From: Kitasatospora sp. MBT63
Lineage (GTDB): Bacteria; Actinomycetota; Actinomycetes; Streptomycetales; Streptomycetaceae
Assembly: GCF_000710465.2 (NCBI RefSeq)
Contig: NZ_JAIZ01000741.1
Span: forward strand, 10,554 to 58,081
Length of the DNA stretch: 47,528 nucleotides
Reading direction: 5' to 3'
Position numbers and translations under genes: made by a program. The notes under the pieces are model-generated. The model was not told the origin of the DNA and made no database searches. It worked only from the letters and a program-made list of their open reading frames with translations. The stretch's first letter is position 1. Every line of letters starts with the position of its first letter. Shown one piece after another: positions 39,987 through 47,528 of this stretch.

Positions 39987-40772
39987 ATGACTTCAGCAAC
40001 CCGCCCCGCCGGCCCGGGCCGGGTCGACCACCGGGCGGCCGTCGCGGCCCAGACCGAGCGGTTCGCCGCCGCGGTACGCGACGCCGACCCGGCCACCCCG
40101 GTCCCGACCTGCCCCGGCTGGACGCTGGCCGACCTGGTCCGGCACGCCGGCAGCGTGCAGCGCTGGTTCGCCGTGCTGCTGCGGCAGCGGGTCCAGCAGC
40201 CGCCCACCAGCCGCGAGGTCGACCTCCGGCTGCCGGAGGCGGCGTCCGGCTATCCGGACTGGCTGCTCGACAGCGCGGCCGAGGCCGCCGACGCCTTCGC
40301 CGCCGGGGACCCGGACGAGCCGATGTGGGCCTGGGGCGCCGACCAGCACGCCCGCTTCTGGGTACGGCGGATGCTGTTCGAGACGCTCGTGCACCGGGTC
40401 GACGCCGAACTCGCCCTGGGCCTGCCGGCCACCGTCGACCATGACCTGGCGGTCGACGGCGTGGACGAGTTCCTGGTCAACCTGCCGTTCGCCGCGGTCT
40501 TCGCACCAGGCACGGCGCAGCTGCGCGGCGCGGACCGGACCATCCGTTTCGGCTGCACCGACGGCGGGGACGAGTGGCTGGTCCGTCTGCGGCCGGACGG
40601 CTTCGGGGTCGACCCCGACGGGGCCGGGGCCACGGCCGACGCCACGGTCCTCGGCACCGCTGCCGACCTGCTGCTGCTCCTCTACGGCCGCCTCGACCGC
40701 ACCGCGGGCGGCTTCGAACTGGCCGGGGACCAGGAGCTGCTGGCGCACTGGTTCGCCAACTCCGCGTTCTGA
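39987..40772 (+). CDS. Maleylpyruvate isomerase/DinB-type mycothiol-dependent protein
   Basis: The 261-residue protein has the MDMPI N-terminal four-helix domain (HRAAVAAQTERFAAAVRDAD, then CPGWTLADLVRHAGSVQRWF, then FWVRRMLFETLVHRVDAELA). The His residues in LVRHAG and TLVHRVDAE are the usual metal ligands. A small C-terminal domain (about 180-260) follows. Such proteins can transfer or isomerise using mycothiol, the actinobacterial thiol. Its place 110 bp after the DJ-1/ALDH gene fits an electrophile-defence unit, though its substrate is unknown. The ribosome site before the ATG is GGAAGG. Confidence 0.85.
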   Translation: MTSATRPAGPGRVDHRAAVAAQTERFAAAVRDADPATPVPTCPGWTLADLVRHAGSVQRWFAVLLRQRVQQPPTSREVDLRLPEAASGYPDWLLDSAAEAADAFAAGDPDEPMWAWGADQHARFWVRRMLFETLVHRVDAELALGLPATVDHDLAVDGVDEFLVNLPFAAVFAPGTAQLRGADRTIRFGCTDGGDEWLVRLRPDGFGVDPDGAGATADATVLGTAADLLLLLYGRLDRTAGGFELAGDQELLAHWFANSAF

Positions 40773-40975
40773 GAAGGAACTTCGGGCGGTCCGCCGCACG
40801 GCCGGGGGCGGCCTGCCCGGCCGCGCGGCGGGTCGGGGTCCGGGCGTGCCGGTGAGGTGCGGTGCGCCCGGGTTCGGTGTTAAGTGGTCCCCTGTACCCA
40901 TGTGCCCCTGTGCCGCCGACGGAGGCGGCCGGGCGCACCCGACCGGGCACCGCCGACCACCGACCTGGAGAGAAC

Positions 40976-41680
40976 ATGACCACCCTCGCGCCGGTTGCAC
41001 TGGTCACGGGCGCCAACCGCGGCCTCGGCCTGGCCACCGCCCGCCGGCTCGCCGAACTCGGCCACACCGTCCTGCTGTGCGCGCGGCGCCCGGAGGACGC
41101 CGAGCGGGCCGCCGAAAGCCTCGTCGGGCTGCCGGGCGCGGTGCTGCCCCGCCGGCTGGACGTGGACGACCTCGACGGCATCCGCGCGCTCGCCAGGTCG
41201 GTGGAGACGGAACCGGGCCGGCTGGACGTCCTCGTCAACAACGCGGCCATCAACTACGACACTGCCGAGCGGGCCTGCGACGTCGACCTGGACGAGGTCC
41301 GCCGGACGCTGGAGACCAACCTGTTCGGCGCCTGGGCGATGGTCCAGGCGTTCCTGCCGCTGCTGCGCCGCTCCCCGGCCGCGCGGGTGGTCAACGTCTC
41401 CAGCGAGTCGGGGTCGCTGGCGTCGATGTCGGGCGGGACACCGGCCTACGGCATCTCCAAGGCGGCCCTCAACGCGCTCACCCGCAAGCTCGCCGACGAG
41501 CTGCGCGGGGAGCGGATCCTCGTCAACGCGGTCTGTCCGGGCTGGCTCGCCACCGACATGGGCGGCCCGGGCGGCGGGCCGGTCGAGCAGGGCGCCGCCG
41601 GCGTGGTCCGGGCGGCGACCCTGCCGGACTCCGGGCCCACCGGCGGCTTCTTCCGCGACGGCCGCCCGCTGCCCTGGTGA
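40976..41680 (+). CDS. Short-chain dehydrogenase/reductase (SDR)
   Basis: The 234-residue enzyme has the Rossmann motif TGANRGLGLATA (residues 11-22), NNAAINYD (NNAG-type block) and a catalytic Ser in NVSSESG. The YGISK motif supplies Tyr158 and Lys162. The C-terminal block NAVCPGWLATDMGG is typical of carbonyl reductases. An NADP(H)-dependent carbonyl reductase role is likely, and this would fit the aldehyde-handling genes before it. CTGGAGAG lies before the ATG. About 200 bp separate it from the MDMPI gene, so it may have its own promoter. Confidence 0.9.
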   Translation: MTTLAPVALVTGANRGLGLATARRLAELGHTVLLCARRPEDAERAAESLVGLPGAVLPRRLDVDDLDGIRALARSVETEPGRLDVLVNNAAINYDTAERACDVDLDEVRRTLETNLFGAWAMVQAFLPLLRRSPAARVVNVSSESGSLASMSGGTPAYGISKAALNALTRKLADELRGERILVNAVCPGWLATDMGGPGGGPVEQGAAGVVRAATLPDSGPTGGFFRDGRPLPW

Positions 41681-41726
41681 CCGCCACCGCGCGGGCGGTC
41701 CCGCGTGGTCGCGGTCCGGGGCGGTG

Positions 41727-42095
41727 TCACATCACCGGGCCGCCGTAGAAGGGGCCGTAGTAGCCGGCGTACTTCTCCTGGTAGCCGAGGTCCGCCTCGA
41801 GCTGGAACGGGTCGAACTCCGGCCCGTGCTTGATCTCGTCCTTGGTGCGGTCGACGTGGACCTTCCGCTCGTCCTCGTCGACCCGCAGGACGACGCCGGC
41901 CGGCAGCAGGACCAGCCGGCCAAGGATCCACGGCCCGGTGTCGACCACCAGGTAGCGGGCGCCGACCTCCTCGGAGAGCCGGTCCACCTTGCCGAGGTGG
42001 CCGTCGGTGGCCTCGACGTGGTAGCCGACCAGGTCGGTCCCGGAGATGTGGCCGGAGGTCGAGCGGAACTCCCAGATCCCGGTGTCGCTGCTCAT
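41727..42095 (-). CDS. PRC-barrel domain protein
   Basis: The 122-residue protein contains one PRC-barrel: DLVGYHVEATDGHLGKVDRL, then ARYLVVDTGPWILGRLVLLP, then GVVLRVDEDERKVHVDRTKD. The C-terminus is Tyr/Gly/Pro-rich (KYAGYYGPFYGGPVM). Such small proteins are common in stress-induced actinobacterial regulons and may bind RNA or protein partners. GGGAGGAG lies 7 nt before the ATG at 42095. It converges with the SDR gene, 46 bp apart. Confidence 0.88.
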   Translation of the reverse strand: MSSDTGIWEFRSTSGHISGTDLVGYHVEATDGHLGKVDRLSEEVGARYLVVDTGPWILGRLVLLPAGVVLRVDEDERKVHVDRTKDEIKHGPEFDPFQLEADLGYQEKYAGYYGPFYGGPVM

Positions 42096-42293
42096 GGACT
42101 GCTCCTCCCGTCGGGGGCGCGGTGCCGGATCGTCGGCGGTGCGCCGTGCAGGGCTCGGCTGCCCCGGAACCCGAGGTTCATGCCTGCCGGTCCCCACCGG
42201 GGCCGCCGCGGGCACTAGTCCCGTGATTGGCCCAGGAATTGACGGTCCGAATGTCCCGTGCGGCGGGCCATTCGACCCGATAGAGTCATGATC

Positions 42294-42833
42294 ATGAAGA
42301 CCACGGAGAACCCCGAGACCCAGTCCGTCCAGCCCGCCCAGCCCGCCCAGCCCGCTCAGCCGGTCCTGACCCGTCGGGCCGAGGCCGAGACCTGTGCCGA
42401 CCCGAGCAGTGTGATGTCCCTGCTGGCCGACTCGGCCGGCACCGGCGGCGCCTTCACCAGCTACCGGTCGAGCTTCGCCAAGGGTGCCGTCGGCGCGCCC
42501 GCGCACTTCCACACCCGGGCCTGGGAGTTGTTCTTCGTGCTCGGGGGGTCGCTGCAGGTGCTGCTCGGCGAGGAGGTGACGGTGCTGCACGAGGGCGACT
42601 TCCTGGCGGTGCCGCCGCACACGCCGCACGCCTTCGCGGCCGCGCCCGGCTGCGAGGCCGACGTGCTGTTCGTGTTCACGCCGGGGATGGCCCGGTTCGA
42701 CTACCTGCGGCTGCTCGGCCGGGTGATGCGCGGGGAGGCGGACCCGAAGGAGATCGCCGAGTCGGCGGAGCGCTTCGACAACCACTACGTCGACAGCCCG
42801 GCGTGGCGGGCCGCACTGGAGGCGTCCGCATGA
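42294..42833 (+). CDS. Cupin-domain protein
   Basis: About 179 residues. A Gln/Pro/Ala repeat (VQPAQPAQPAQPV) near the N-terminus is followed by a single cupin fold. Motif 1 is APAHFHTRAWELFFVLGGSL (the HxH...E metal ligands) and motif 2 is GDFLAVPPHTPHAF. A C-terminal helical extension follows (RLLGRVMRGEADPKEIAESA). The ATG at 42294 is preferred over the one at 42288 because of its spacing to GAG. The stop overlaps the next start (ATGA), so it is coupled to the VOC gene. The family includes oxygenases, isomerases and binding proteins. Confidence 0.87.
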   Translation: MKTTENPETQSVQPAQPAQPAQPVLTRRAEAETCADPSSVMSLLADSAGTGGAFTSYRSSFAKGAVGAPAHFHTRAWELFFVLGGSLQVLLGEEVTVLHEGDFLAVPPHTPHAFAAAPGCEADVLFVFTPGMARFDYLRLLGRVMRGEADPKEIAESAERFDNHYVDSPAWRAALEASA

Positions 42834-43231
42834 TCGACCCCGCCGCGCCGGTCCGGGTGGCCCGCCCTTCGCGGGACCTGGCCGCCGCCGAACGCTTCTA
42901 CGTCGACGGCCTCGGGCTGAAGGTGCTGTGGCGGACCACCGAGCGGGTGCCGGGCGAGCACGACCTGCTGATGGTCGGTCCGCCCGGCGGTGCCTGGCAC
43001 TTCGAGCTCACCCGTGACCCGGAGCGCCCGCTCGAGCCCACCCCCACGGTCGACGACCTGTTCGTGGTCTACCTCGGCGCGCCGGCCGAGGAGGCGCTGG
43101 TGGAGCGGCTGGTCGCCTGCGGCGGCACCCGCACCCCGGCCCACAACCCGTACTGGGACGAGTACGGCGTGACCGTCGCCGATCCGGACGGCTACCGCAT
43201 GGTGCTCTGCTCGCGCACCTGGAACCCCTGA
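42830..43231 (+). CDS. VOC/glyoxalase-family protein
   Basis: The 133-residue protein is one VOC unit: PVRVARPSRDLAAAERFYVD and GLGLKVLWRTT at the start, and WDEYGVTVADPDGYRMVLC at the end. The mid-chain GAWHFELTR carries the usual ligand-bearing His and Glu positions. The coupling to the upstream cupin gene (4-nt overlap) suggests the two products handle the same small molecule, which is not identifiable from sequence. Confidence 0.88.
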   Translation: MIDPAAPVRVARPSRDLAAAERFYVDGLGLKVLWRTTERVPGEHDLLMVGPPGGAWHFELTRDPERPLEPTPTVDDLFVVYLGAPAEEALVERLVACGGTRTPAHNPYWDEYGVTVADPDGYRMVLCSRTWNP

Positions 43232-43332
43232 GCCGGGGCGGGCCCACCGGCCCGCGCGGCGGCGGCAGGCCACCTGTCAGGTTACCTGTCGGTACGTCAA
43301 CGGAGCTTCCCGCCGCCGCGCTCCGCCCCAGC

Positions 43333-43404
43333 TCAGCCGCCCCCGGCCAGGGTCCGGCACCGCCAGATGTCCAGACAGGTCGGGGACCACACCTCGTCAT
43401 TCAC
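43333..43404 (-). CDS. 23-residue peptide ORF with excellent ribosome site
   Basis: GGGAGGTGG lies just before a GTG (43404) that opens a 24-codon frame with the sequence (M)NDEVWSPTCLDIWRC followed by RTLAGGG and a TGA. The peptide has two Cys separated by five residues, two Trp, and a Gly-rich end. It is divergent from the phospholipase C gene and has no gene downstream on its strand. It could be a regulatory leader peptide or a RiPP precursor; no modifying enzyme is adjacent. I do not recognise the family. Confidence 0.4.
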   Translation of the reverse strand: MNDEVWSPTCLDIWRCRTLAGGG

Positions 43405-43505
43405 CGGCCACCTCCCGCCTCACTGACCGCCATGTCGGCCCCCTAGACATAACGGGTCTGGACTGAAAAGACCGACGCCCCGCCAGTGAACGAGGAGTCA
43501 CCCCG

Positions 43506-46500
43506 ATGAAGCCGAGCCCCGAGCTCTCCCGCCGCACCCTGCTGGGTGGTGCGGCCGCCGCCGCAGTGCTCTCCGCCCTCCCGCTGACCGTGCAGCAGGC
43601 CCTGGCCGCGCCGGCCAAGCCGGGCACCCTGGCGGACATCGAACACGTCGTCATCTTCATGCAGGAGAACCGCGCGTTCGACCACTACTTCGGCACCCTG
43701 CCGGGCGTGCGCGGCTTCGGCGACCGGGCGGCGGTCCGCGGCGTCAACGGCCGTTCGGTCTTCCACCAGCCCGACCCCTCCCGCAAGGAGGGCCACCTGC
43801 TGCCGTTCCCCATGAACGCCGCGCACACCAACGCGTACCAGCAGGGCGCGCCGTCCTTCGACTTCATCGCCTCGATGAGCGCCTGGAACGACGGTCTCGC
43901 CGACGGCTCGGTGACCCGCCGCTCCTCCGGCTGGCTCGGCCAGGGCTACTACGAGCCCGCCGACATGCCGTTCTACAACGCGCTGGCCTCGGTCTTCACC
44001 ACCTGCGACGCCTACCACGCCTCGGTGCAGTGCAACACCAACACCAACCGCGAGCACCTGATGACGGGCACCAGCGGCGGCACCGTCCGCGACACCCCGG
44101 TGACCGACAACTCGGAGCCCGCGGCGGGCTTCGAGTGGACCACCTACGCGGAGCGGCTGGAGCAGGCCGGCGTCAGCTGGCGCACCTACCAGGCGCTGGA
44201 CAACTTCGACGACAACGCGCTGGCCTGGTTCACCGCCTTCCACCGGGCCGAGCCGGGCGAGCCGCTGTACGAGCGCGGCCTCAAGCAGGTCGGCGACCCG
44301 GCGAAGAAGGGCGACCCGTTCGCGATGGGCGACGCGCTGGTGGACGCCTTCACCGCCGACATCAAGGCCGACCGGCTCCCCCAGGTGTCCTTCCTGGTCG
44401 CCCCGGCCGCGCTCTCCGAGCACGCCAACTACGCCCCGCCGAACGGCGAGCACCTGACCGCCCGGCTGCTGGCCGCGCTGGCGGCCGAGCCGGAGGTGTG
44501 GGCGAAGACCGTCTTCATCCTCAACTACGACGAGCACGGCGGCTTCTTCGACCACCTGCTGCCCCCGGTGCCGCCGCTGGCCACCGGCCGCGGCAAGTCC
44601 TCCGTCCCGGTCGACGGCGAGGTGGTGGTCCGGGTCTCCAAGGGCACCAGCACGTACCACCGGGTGGTGGACCAGGACGGCCGCTACCGGATCCGCAACG
44701 CCGACGGCACCCTCGGCTGGGCCGCGAGCCTGCCGGCCGGGGAGAAGGTGGTCTCCGGGCCGTACCCGATGGGCCTGGGCGTGCGGGTGCCGATGATCGT
44801 GGTCTCGCCGTGGACCCGCGGCGGCGTGGTCGACTCCACCGTCTACGACCACACCTCGGTGATCAAGTTCCTGGAGAAGCGCTTCGGCGTGCAGGAGCCC
44901 AACATCAGCGCCTGGCGGCGGGCCGTCACCGGCGACCTGACCTCCGTCTTCGACTTCTCCGGGCAGGACCCGGCGTGGCCGCAGCTGCCCGACACCAGCG
45001 GCAACCGCAAGAAGGTCGACGACACCGGCAAGCTGCCCGCCCCGACCGTCCCGAGCCCGCAGTCGCTGCCCCGCCAGCAGCGCGGCACCCGCACCGCCCG
45101 CCCGACCCCGTACGCGCTGCGCGTCACGCCGCTGGTCAACAAGGGCGTGGTCACCCTCGAGATGATCAACCACGGCCGGCAGGCCGGCGTGCTGGCCGTC
45201 TACCCCGAGCCCGGCACCGCGCCGCGCCACTACACCGTCGCCGCCAAGGACCTGATCCGTGACACCTGGACGGCCGGCGACGCCGGGTACGACCTGCGGG
45301 TGCACGGCCCCAACGGCTACCTGTGGCACTTCCGCGGCGACGCGGCCGCCAGCTTCGAGGCACACGTCGCCGAGGACCTGACCGGCCGGGTGCTGGAGGT
45401 CGGCCTGACCAACCGCACCCGTACCGCCCAGGTCTTCGTGATCGCCGACCTGGCGTACGGCGGCGGCCGCCGGGAGGTGCGGGTCGAGGCCCGTTCCAGC
45501 GCCTCGGTCGACGTCACGGTCAACCGCGAGAGCTGGTACGACATCACCGTCGGGGTCCAGGGCGACCTGTTCTTCCGCCGCCGCTACGCCGGCCGGCTCT
45601 CCGGCGGCAGCCAGAACGTCACCGACCCGGCGATGGGCCTGCCCGACGCGCTCACCCTGGACGTGGCGCTGAAGTCCGCGTCGACCACCATCGACGAGGC
45701 CGTACTGGTGCCCGGCCGGGCCGCCCGGGTCGCCGCCGTGTTCACCGCCGCCGACGCGCTGGCCGGCCTGGAGGCCGCGCCCGTCGTCCCGGCCGGCTGG
45801 ACCGTCGTACCGGTCACCGCGCCGCCCACCGCGCTCCCGGCCGGCGCCACCGCGACCGCCGAGTGGGAGGTCACCCCGCCCACCGCACTGCCGGGCGCCG
45901 GTCCGTACCGGATCCTGGTCACCGCCCGCGCGGTGGCCGGCGAGCGGTACGTGGTCGCCGACGGCGAGGTGGCGGCCCGGACCGCCCCGTCGATGGCCGG
46001 CCACCTGCTCGGCGAGGACTTCGAGTCGCTGGCGGGTGCGCTTCAACCGGTCGGCCAGGTGCTCGGCTGGACGGCACAGGCGCCGACCGGCTGGTCGGTG
46101 GTCAACGCCCCCGGCATGCCGCAGGGCACCGCCCGCCTCCAGGGCTGGACCTTCCACACCAAGCGCGCCTGGTCCACCCCGGCCGGGCAGGACCGCGGCA
46201 ACTTCACCCGGGGCCTGGGCATCCTCGCCGTCGCCGACCCGGACGACTGGGACGACACCGGCGCGCCGTCCGCCAAGGGCCGCTTCGACTCGACCCTGGT
46301 CTCCCCCGCCGTCCCCGTCCCGGCCGGCACCGGCACGCTGTACCTGGCGTTCGACTCGCACTACCGGCAGGAGGCACCGCAGAAGGCCACCGTCACGGCG
46401 GTGTTCGACACCGGCGCCGAGACCCGGCTGCTCTCGTACAGCAGCGACGCCACCGGCAACGACAACGCCGGTGCCGACGTCCAGAACGCCTTCGTCACCC

Positions 46501-46625
46501 GGCAGTTCGCCGTACCGGCCGGCACCACCGCGGTGACCCTGAAGTTCCGGATGTTCGACGCCGGCAACAACTGGTACTGGGCGGTGGACCACATCCGCCT
46601 GGACAGCAAGCCGATCACGGCCTGA
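43506..46625 (+). CDS. plcC: Tat-exported phosphocholine-type phospholipase C with long C-terminal extension
   Basis: The 1039-residue precursor has a twin-arginine signal (ELSRRTLLGGAAAAAVLSAL, residues 7-26). The phosphoesterase domain (about 45-460) carries the metal-binding ENRAFDHYFG (E54, N55), NTNTNREHLMTGT and YDEHGGFFDHL. Two small beta domains of the phospholipase C C-terminal family follow (about 525-720). Typical members stop near 680-720 residues. Here there is also a NEW3-like Ig domain (about 725-815; PVVPAGWTVVPVTAPP) and a final MAM-like jelly roll (about 820-1039; EDFESLAGALQP, LYLAFDSHYRQ, WYWAVDHIRLDS). Export by Tat as a folded enzyme and action on host or environmental phospholipids are predicted; it probably also releases phosphate. 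A strong terminator follows. Confidence 0.92.
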   Translation: MKPSPELSRRTLLGGAAAAAVLSALPLTVQQALAAPAKPGTLADIEHVVIFMQENRAFDHYFGTLPGVRGFGDRAAVRGVNGRSVFHQPDPSRKEGHLLPFPMNAAHTNAYQQGAPSFDFIASMSAWNDGLADGSVTRRSSGWLGQGYYEPADMPFYNALASVFTTCDAYHASVQCNTNTNREHLMTGTSGGTVRDTPVTDNSEPAAGFEWTTYAERLEQAGVSWRTYQALDNFDDNALAWFTAFHRAEPGEPLYERGLKQVGDPAKKGDPFAMGDALVDAFTADIKADRLPQVSFLVAPAALSEHANYAPPNGEHLTARLLAALAAEPEVWAKTVFILNYDEHGGFFDHLLPPVPPLATGRGKSSVPVDGEVVVRVSKGTSTYHRVVDQDGRYRIRNADGTLGWAASLPAGEKVVSGPYPMGLGVRVPMIVVSPWTRGGVVDSTVYDHTSVIKFLEKRFGVQEPNISAWRRAVTGDLTSVFDFSGQDPAWPQLPDTSGNRKKVDDTGKLPAPTVPSPQSLPRQQRGTRTARPTPYALRVTPLVNKGVVTLEMINHGRQAGVLAVYPEPGTAPRHYTVAAKDLIRDTWTAGDAGYDLRVHGPNGYLWHFRGDAAASFEAHVAEDLTGRVLEVGLTNRTRTAQVFVIADLAYGGGRREVRVEARSSASVDVTVNRESWYDITVGVQGDLFFRRRYAGRLSGGSQNVTDPAMGLPDALTLDVALKSASTTIDEAVLVPGRAARVAAVFTAADALAGLEAAPVVPAGWTVVPVTAPPTALPAGATATAEWEVTPPTALPGAGPYRILVTARAVAGERYVVADGEVAARTAPSMAGHLLGEDFESLAGALQPVGQVLGWTAQAPTGWSVVNAPGMPQGTARLQGWTFHTKRAWSTPAGQDRGNFTRGLGILAVADPDDWDDTGAPSAKGRFDSTLVSPAVPVPAGTGTLYLAFDSHYRQEAPQKATVTAVFDTGAETRLLSYSSDATGNDNAGADVQNAFVTRQFAVPAGTTAVTLKFRMFDAGNNWYWAVDHIRLDSKPITA

Positions 46626-46634
46626 TCCGCACCC

Positions 46635-46681
46635 GCGCGCCGCAGGGCGGGAGCCCCCGGGGGGCCCGCCCTGCGGCGCGC
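46635..46681 (+). terminator. Perfect 17-bp hairpin terminator
   Basis: A perfect 17-bp G+C stem (46635-46651 with 46665-46681) with a 13-nt loop, 10 bp after the phospholipase C stop. It is the strongest terminator in the window. Confidence 0.9.
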
Positions 46682-46879
46682 CCCCTTCCGCCGCTTGAAT
46701 GTCATGAACACGCCACCCTCGCGCCCCTTCCCGGCCAACAACGGGCCGCGGGGGCGGCCGCATCCCCGTCCGACGGGCGCCGGCCCCCCGGCCGCCGGAC
46801 AATGCTGCAAAGCCGGGGAATCGAGTGGCCGAGGACCGGACGGCCACCCCCGGACGACCAGGTGCGGAGGCAGAGGCCG

Positions 46880-47206
46880 ATGCAGTCAGCACCGTTCGAG
46901 AGCTGGGCCACGGACTGGGCCCGGCAGGCCCGGGGGATCCCGCGCGGGCAGGTCGCCGCCGGGCTGCTGATCGACCTCGTGGCAGATCCGCGGCAGCACC
47001 TCGCCCGTACCGCCGCCTTCCCGGTCACCGCCGCGGCCGCCGCCCTGCGCATCGCGCCGGACCTCCTGCGGGCGGCCCTGACGGACCTGTCCGACGCCGG
47101 ACTGCTCACCTGGATCTGCCACGACCTGGGCGCCCCCGAAGGCGAGGTCGCCGTGGTCACGCTGACCGTCCCGGAACCCGTAGAGACCCGGAGGACCAGG
47201 CCGTGA
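46880..47206 (+). CDS. Small winged-helix-like protein, unknown
   Basis: The 108-residue protein begins WATDWARQARGIPRGQVAAG and then has the helix-turn-helix-like stretch LRIAPDLLRAALTDLSDAGL, followed by a short beta wing (TWICHDLGAPEGEVAVVTLT). The layout (recognition helix then wing) suggests a small DNA-binding protein, but there is no clear family match. GGAGGCAGAGG is 3-13 nt before the ATG. Its stop overlaps the start of the next gene, so the two form an operon. Confidence 0.72.
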   Translation: MQSAPFESWATDWARQARGIPRGQVAAGLLIDLVADPRQHLARTAAFPVTAAAAALRIAPDLLRAALTDLSDAGLLTWICHDLGAPEGEVAVVTLTVPEPVETRRTRP

Positions 47207-47487
47207 CCGCCCAGCAGCCCGCCGCCGCCCGCCCGTCCCTCCCCGGCGACGGCGGGGCCGCCGGGCCCGCCGAGGCCGCCGGCGCCACCCCCGAGGAGCG
47301 CGACGCCGTCCAGCTGGTCGCCACCCGCCTCAAGCGCGCCCACCCCACCGCCGACCCGTCCCGCGTCGACGCGGTCGTCGCGACCGCCTACGGCGAACTC
47401 AGCGACGCCAGGGTGCGGACCTTCATCCCCATCCTGGTCGAGCGCCGCGCCCTGACCCTGCTGACCACCCCGCCGCCGGCCCTCTAG
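47203..47487 (+). CDS. Three-helix bundle dimerization domain protein
   Basis: The 94-residue protein starts at a GTG overlapping the previous stop (GTGA). After a Pro/Ala/Gly-rich N-terminus it has the actinobacterial three-helix bundle dimerisation domain: DAVQLVATRLKRAHP, then RVDAVVATAYGELSDARV and RTFIPILVERRALTLL. In larger proteins this domain mediates dimerisation of regulators; here it is free-standing and coupled to the small winged-helix-like protein, perhaps as its partner. Confidence 0.85.
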   Translation: MTAQQPAAARPSLPGDGGAAGPAEAAGATPEERDAVQLVATRLKRAHPTADPSRVDAVVATAYGELSDARVRTFIPILVERRALTLLTTPPPAL

Positions 47488-47528
47488 CCCCGGCCGCTCC
47501 ACCGGCGGACGGCCCCCCCGGGCACCCC

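Noticed and set aside
43443..46892. Minus-strand open frame of 1149 codons opposite phospholipase C
   Set aside because: The product is dominated by Gly, Arg, Val and His with no motif; it mirrors the well-supported plus-strand enzyme.

Overview
The window is very G+C-rich (roughly 70-75% by eye), with third codon positions almost always G or C, GGAGG-type ribosome sites and frequent GTG/TTG starts. Together with a SapB-type lanthipeptide locus, a mycothiol-type DinB/MDMPI protein and DUF1206, DUF5709, DUF6247 and CBU_0592 proteins, this points to a Streptomyces or Kitasatospora chromosome. No rRNA, tRNA, CRISPR array, transposase or replication origin was found.

Layout. 1-5.7 kb: 3' part of a multi-HAMP sensor kinase (its end lies outside the window), an anti-sigma-type ATPase, a tiny membrane protein, a ferredoxin-NADP reductase and three membrane proteins. 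5.7-9.4 kb: a less well-ordered accessory patch with a prim-pol-like protein, an XRE/TPR regulator broken by two compensating frameshifts, and a divergent HFCD flavoprotein. 9.4-15.4 kb: small unknown genes, a DUF1206 membrane protein, a VOC protein, a DesK/NarL-type two-component pair, a truncated membrane-protein remnant and two small unknown proteins.

15.6-21.5 kb: a tightly coupled four-gene cassette (unknown 511 aa, unknown 444 aa, TPR 575 aa, CHAT peptidase 443 aa) with ATG/GTG-stop overlaps. It looks like a TPR-CHAT protease system with two uncharacterised partners and is the best candidate for an undescribed system. 21.5-26.7 kb, convergent to it: a class III lanthipeptide (SapB/AmfS-like) locus with LanKC, two identical tandem precursors and one ABC exporter, punctuated by hairpins.

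27-35 kb: housekeeping and small genes (dual-specificity phosphatase, DUF6247, DUF5709, an unknown, an XRE/TPR regulator divergent from a secreted M64 metallopeptidase, a DUF4241-like protein, and a GroES paralogue lacking the mobile loop). 35-43 kb: regulator/enzyme pairs: LysR with a cyclase-family hydrolase and a CBU_0592 membrane protein; MarR with a DJ-1/PfpI-aldehyde dehydrogenase fusion, an MDMPI-type protein and an SDR; then a PRC-barrel protein and a cupin-VOC pair. 43-47.5 kb: a 23-residue peptide ORF divergent from a very long Tat-exported phospholipase C, a strong terminator, and a two-gene pair ending in a three-helix-bundle protein.

Several apparent frameshifts sit in G or C homopolymers, so some broken genes may be assembly errors. 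All functions are read from motifs and remembered family features; no search was run.
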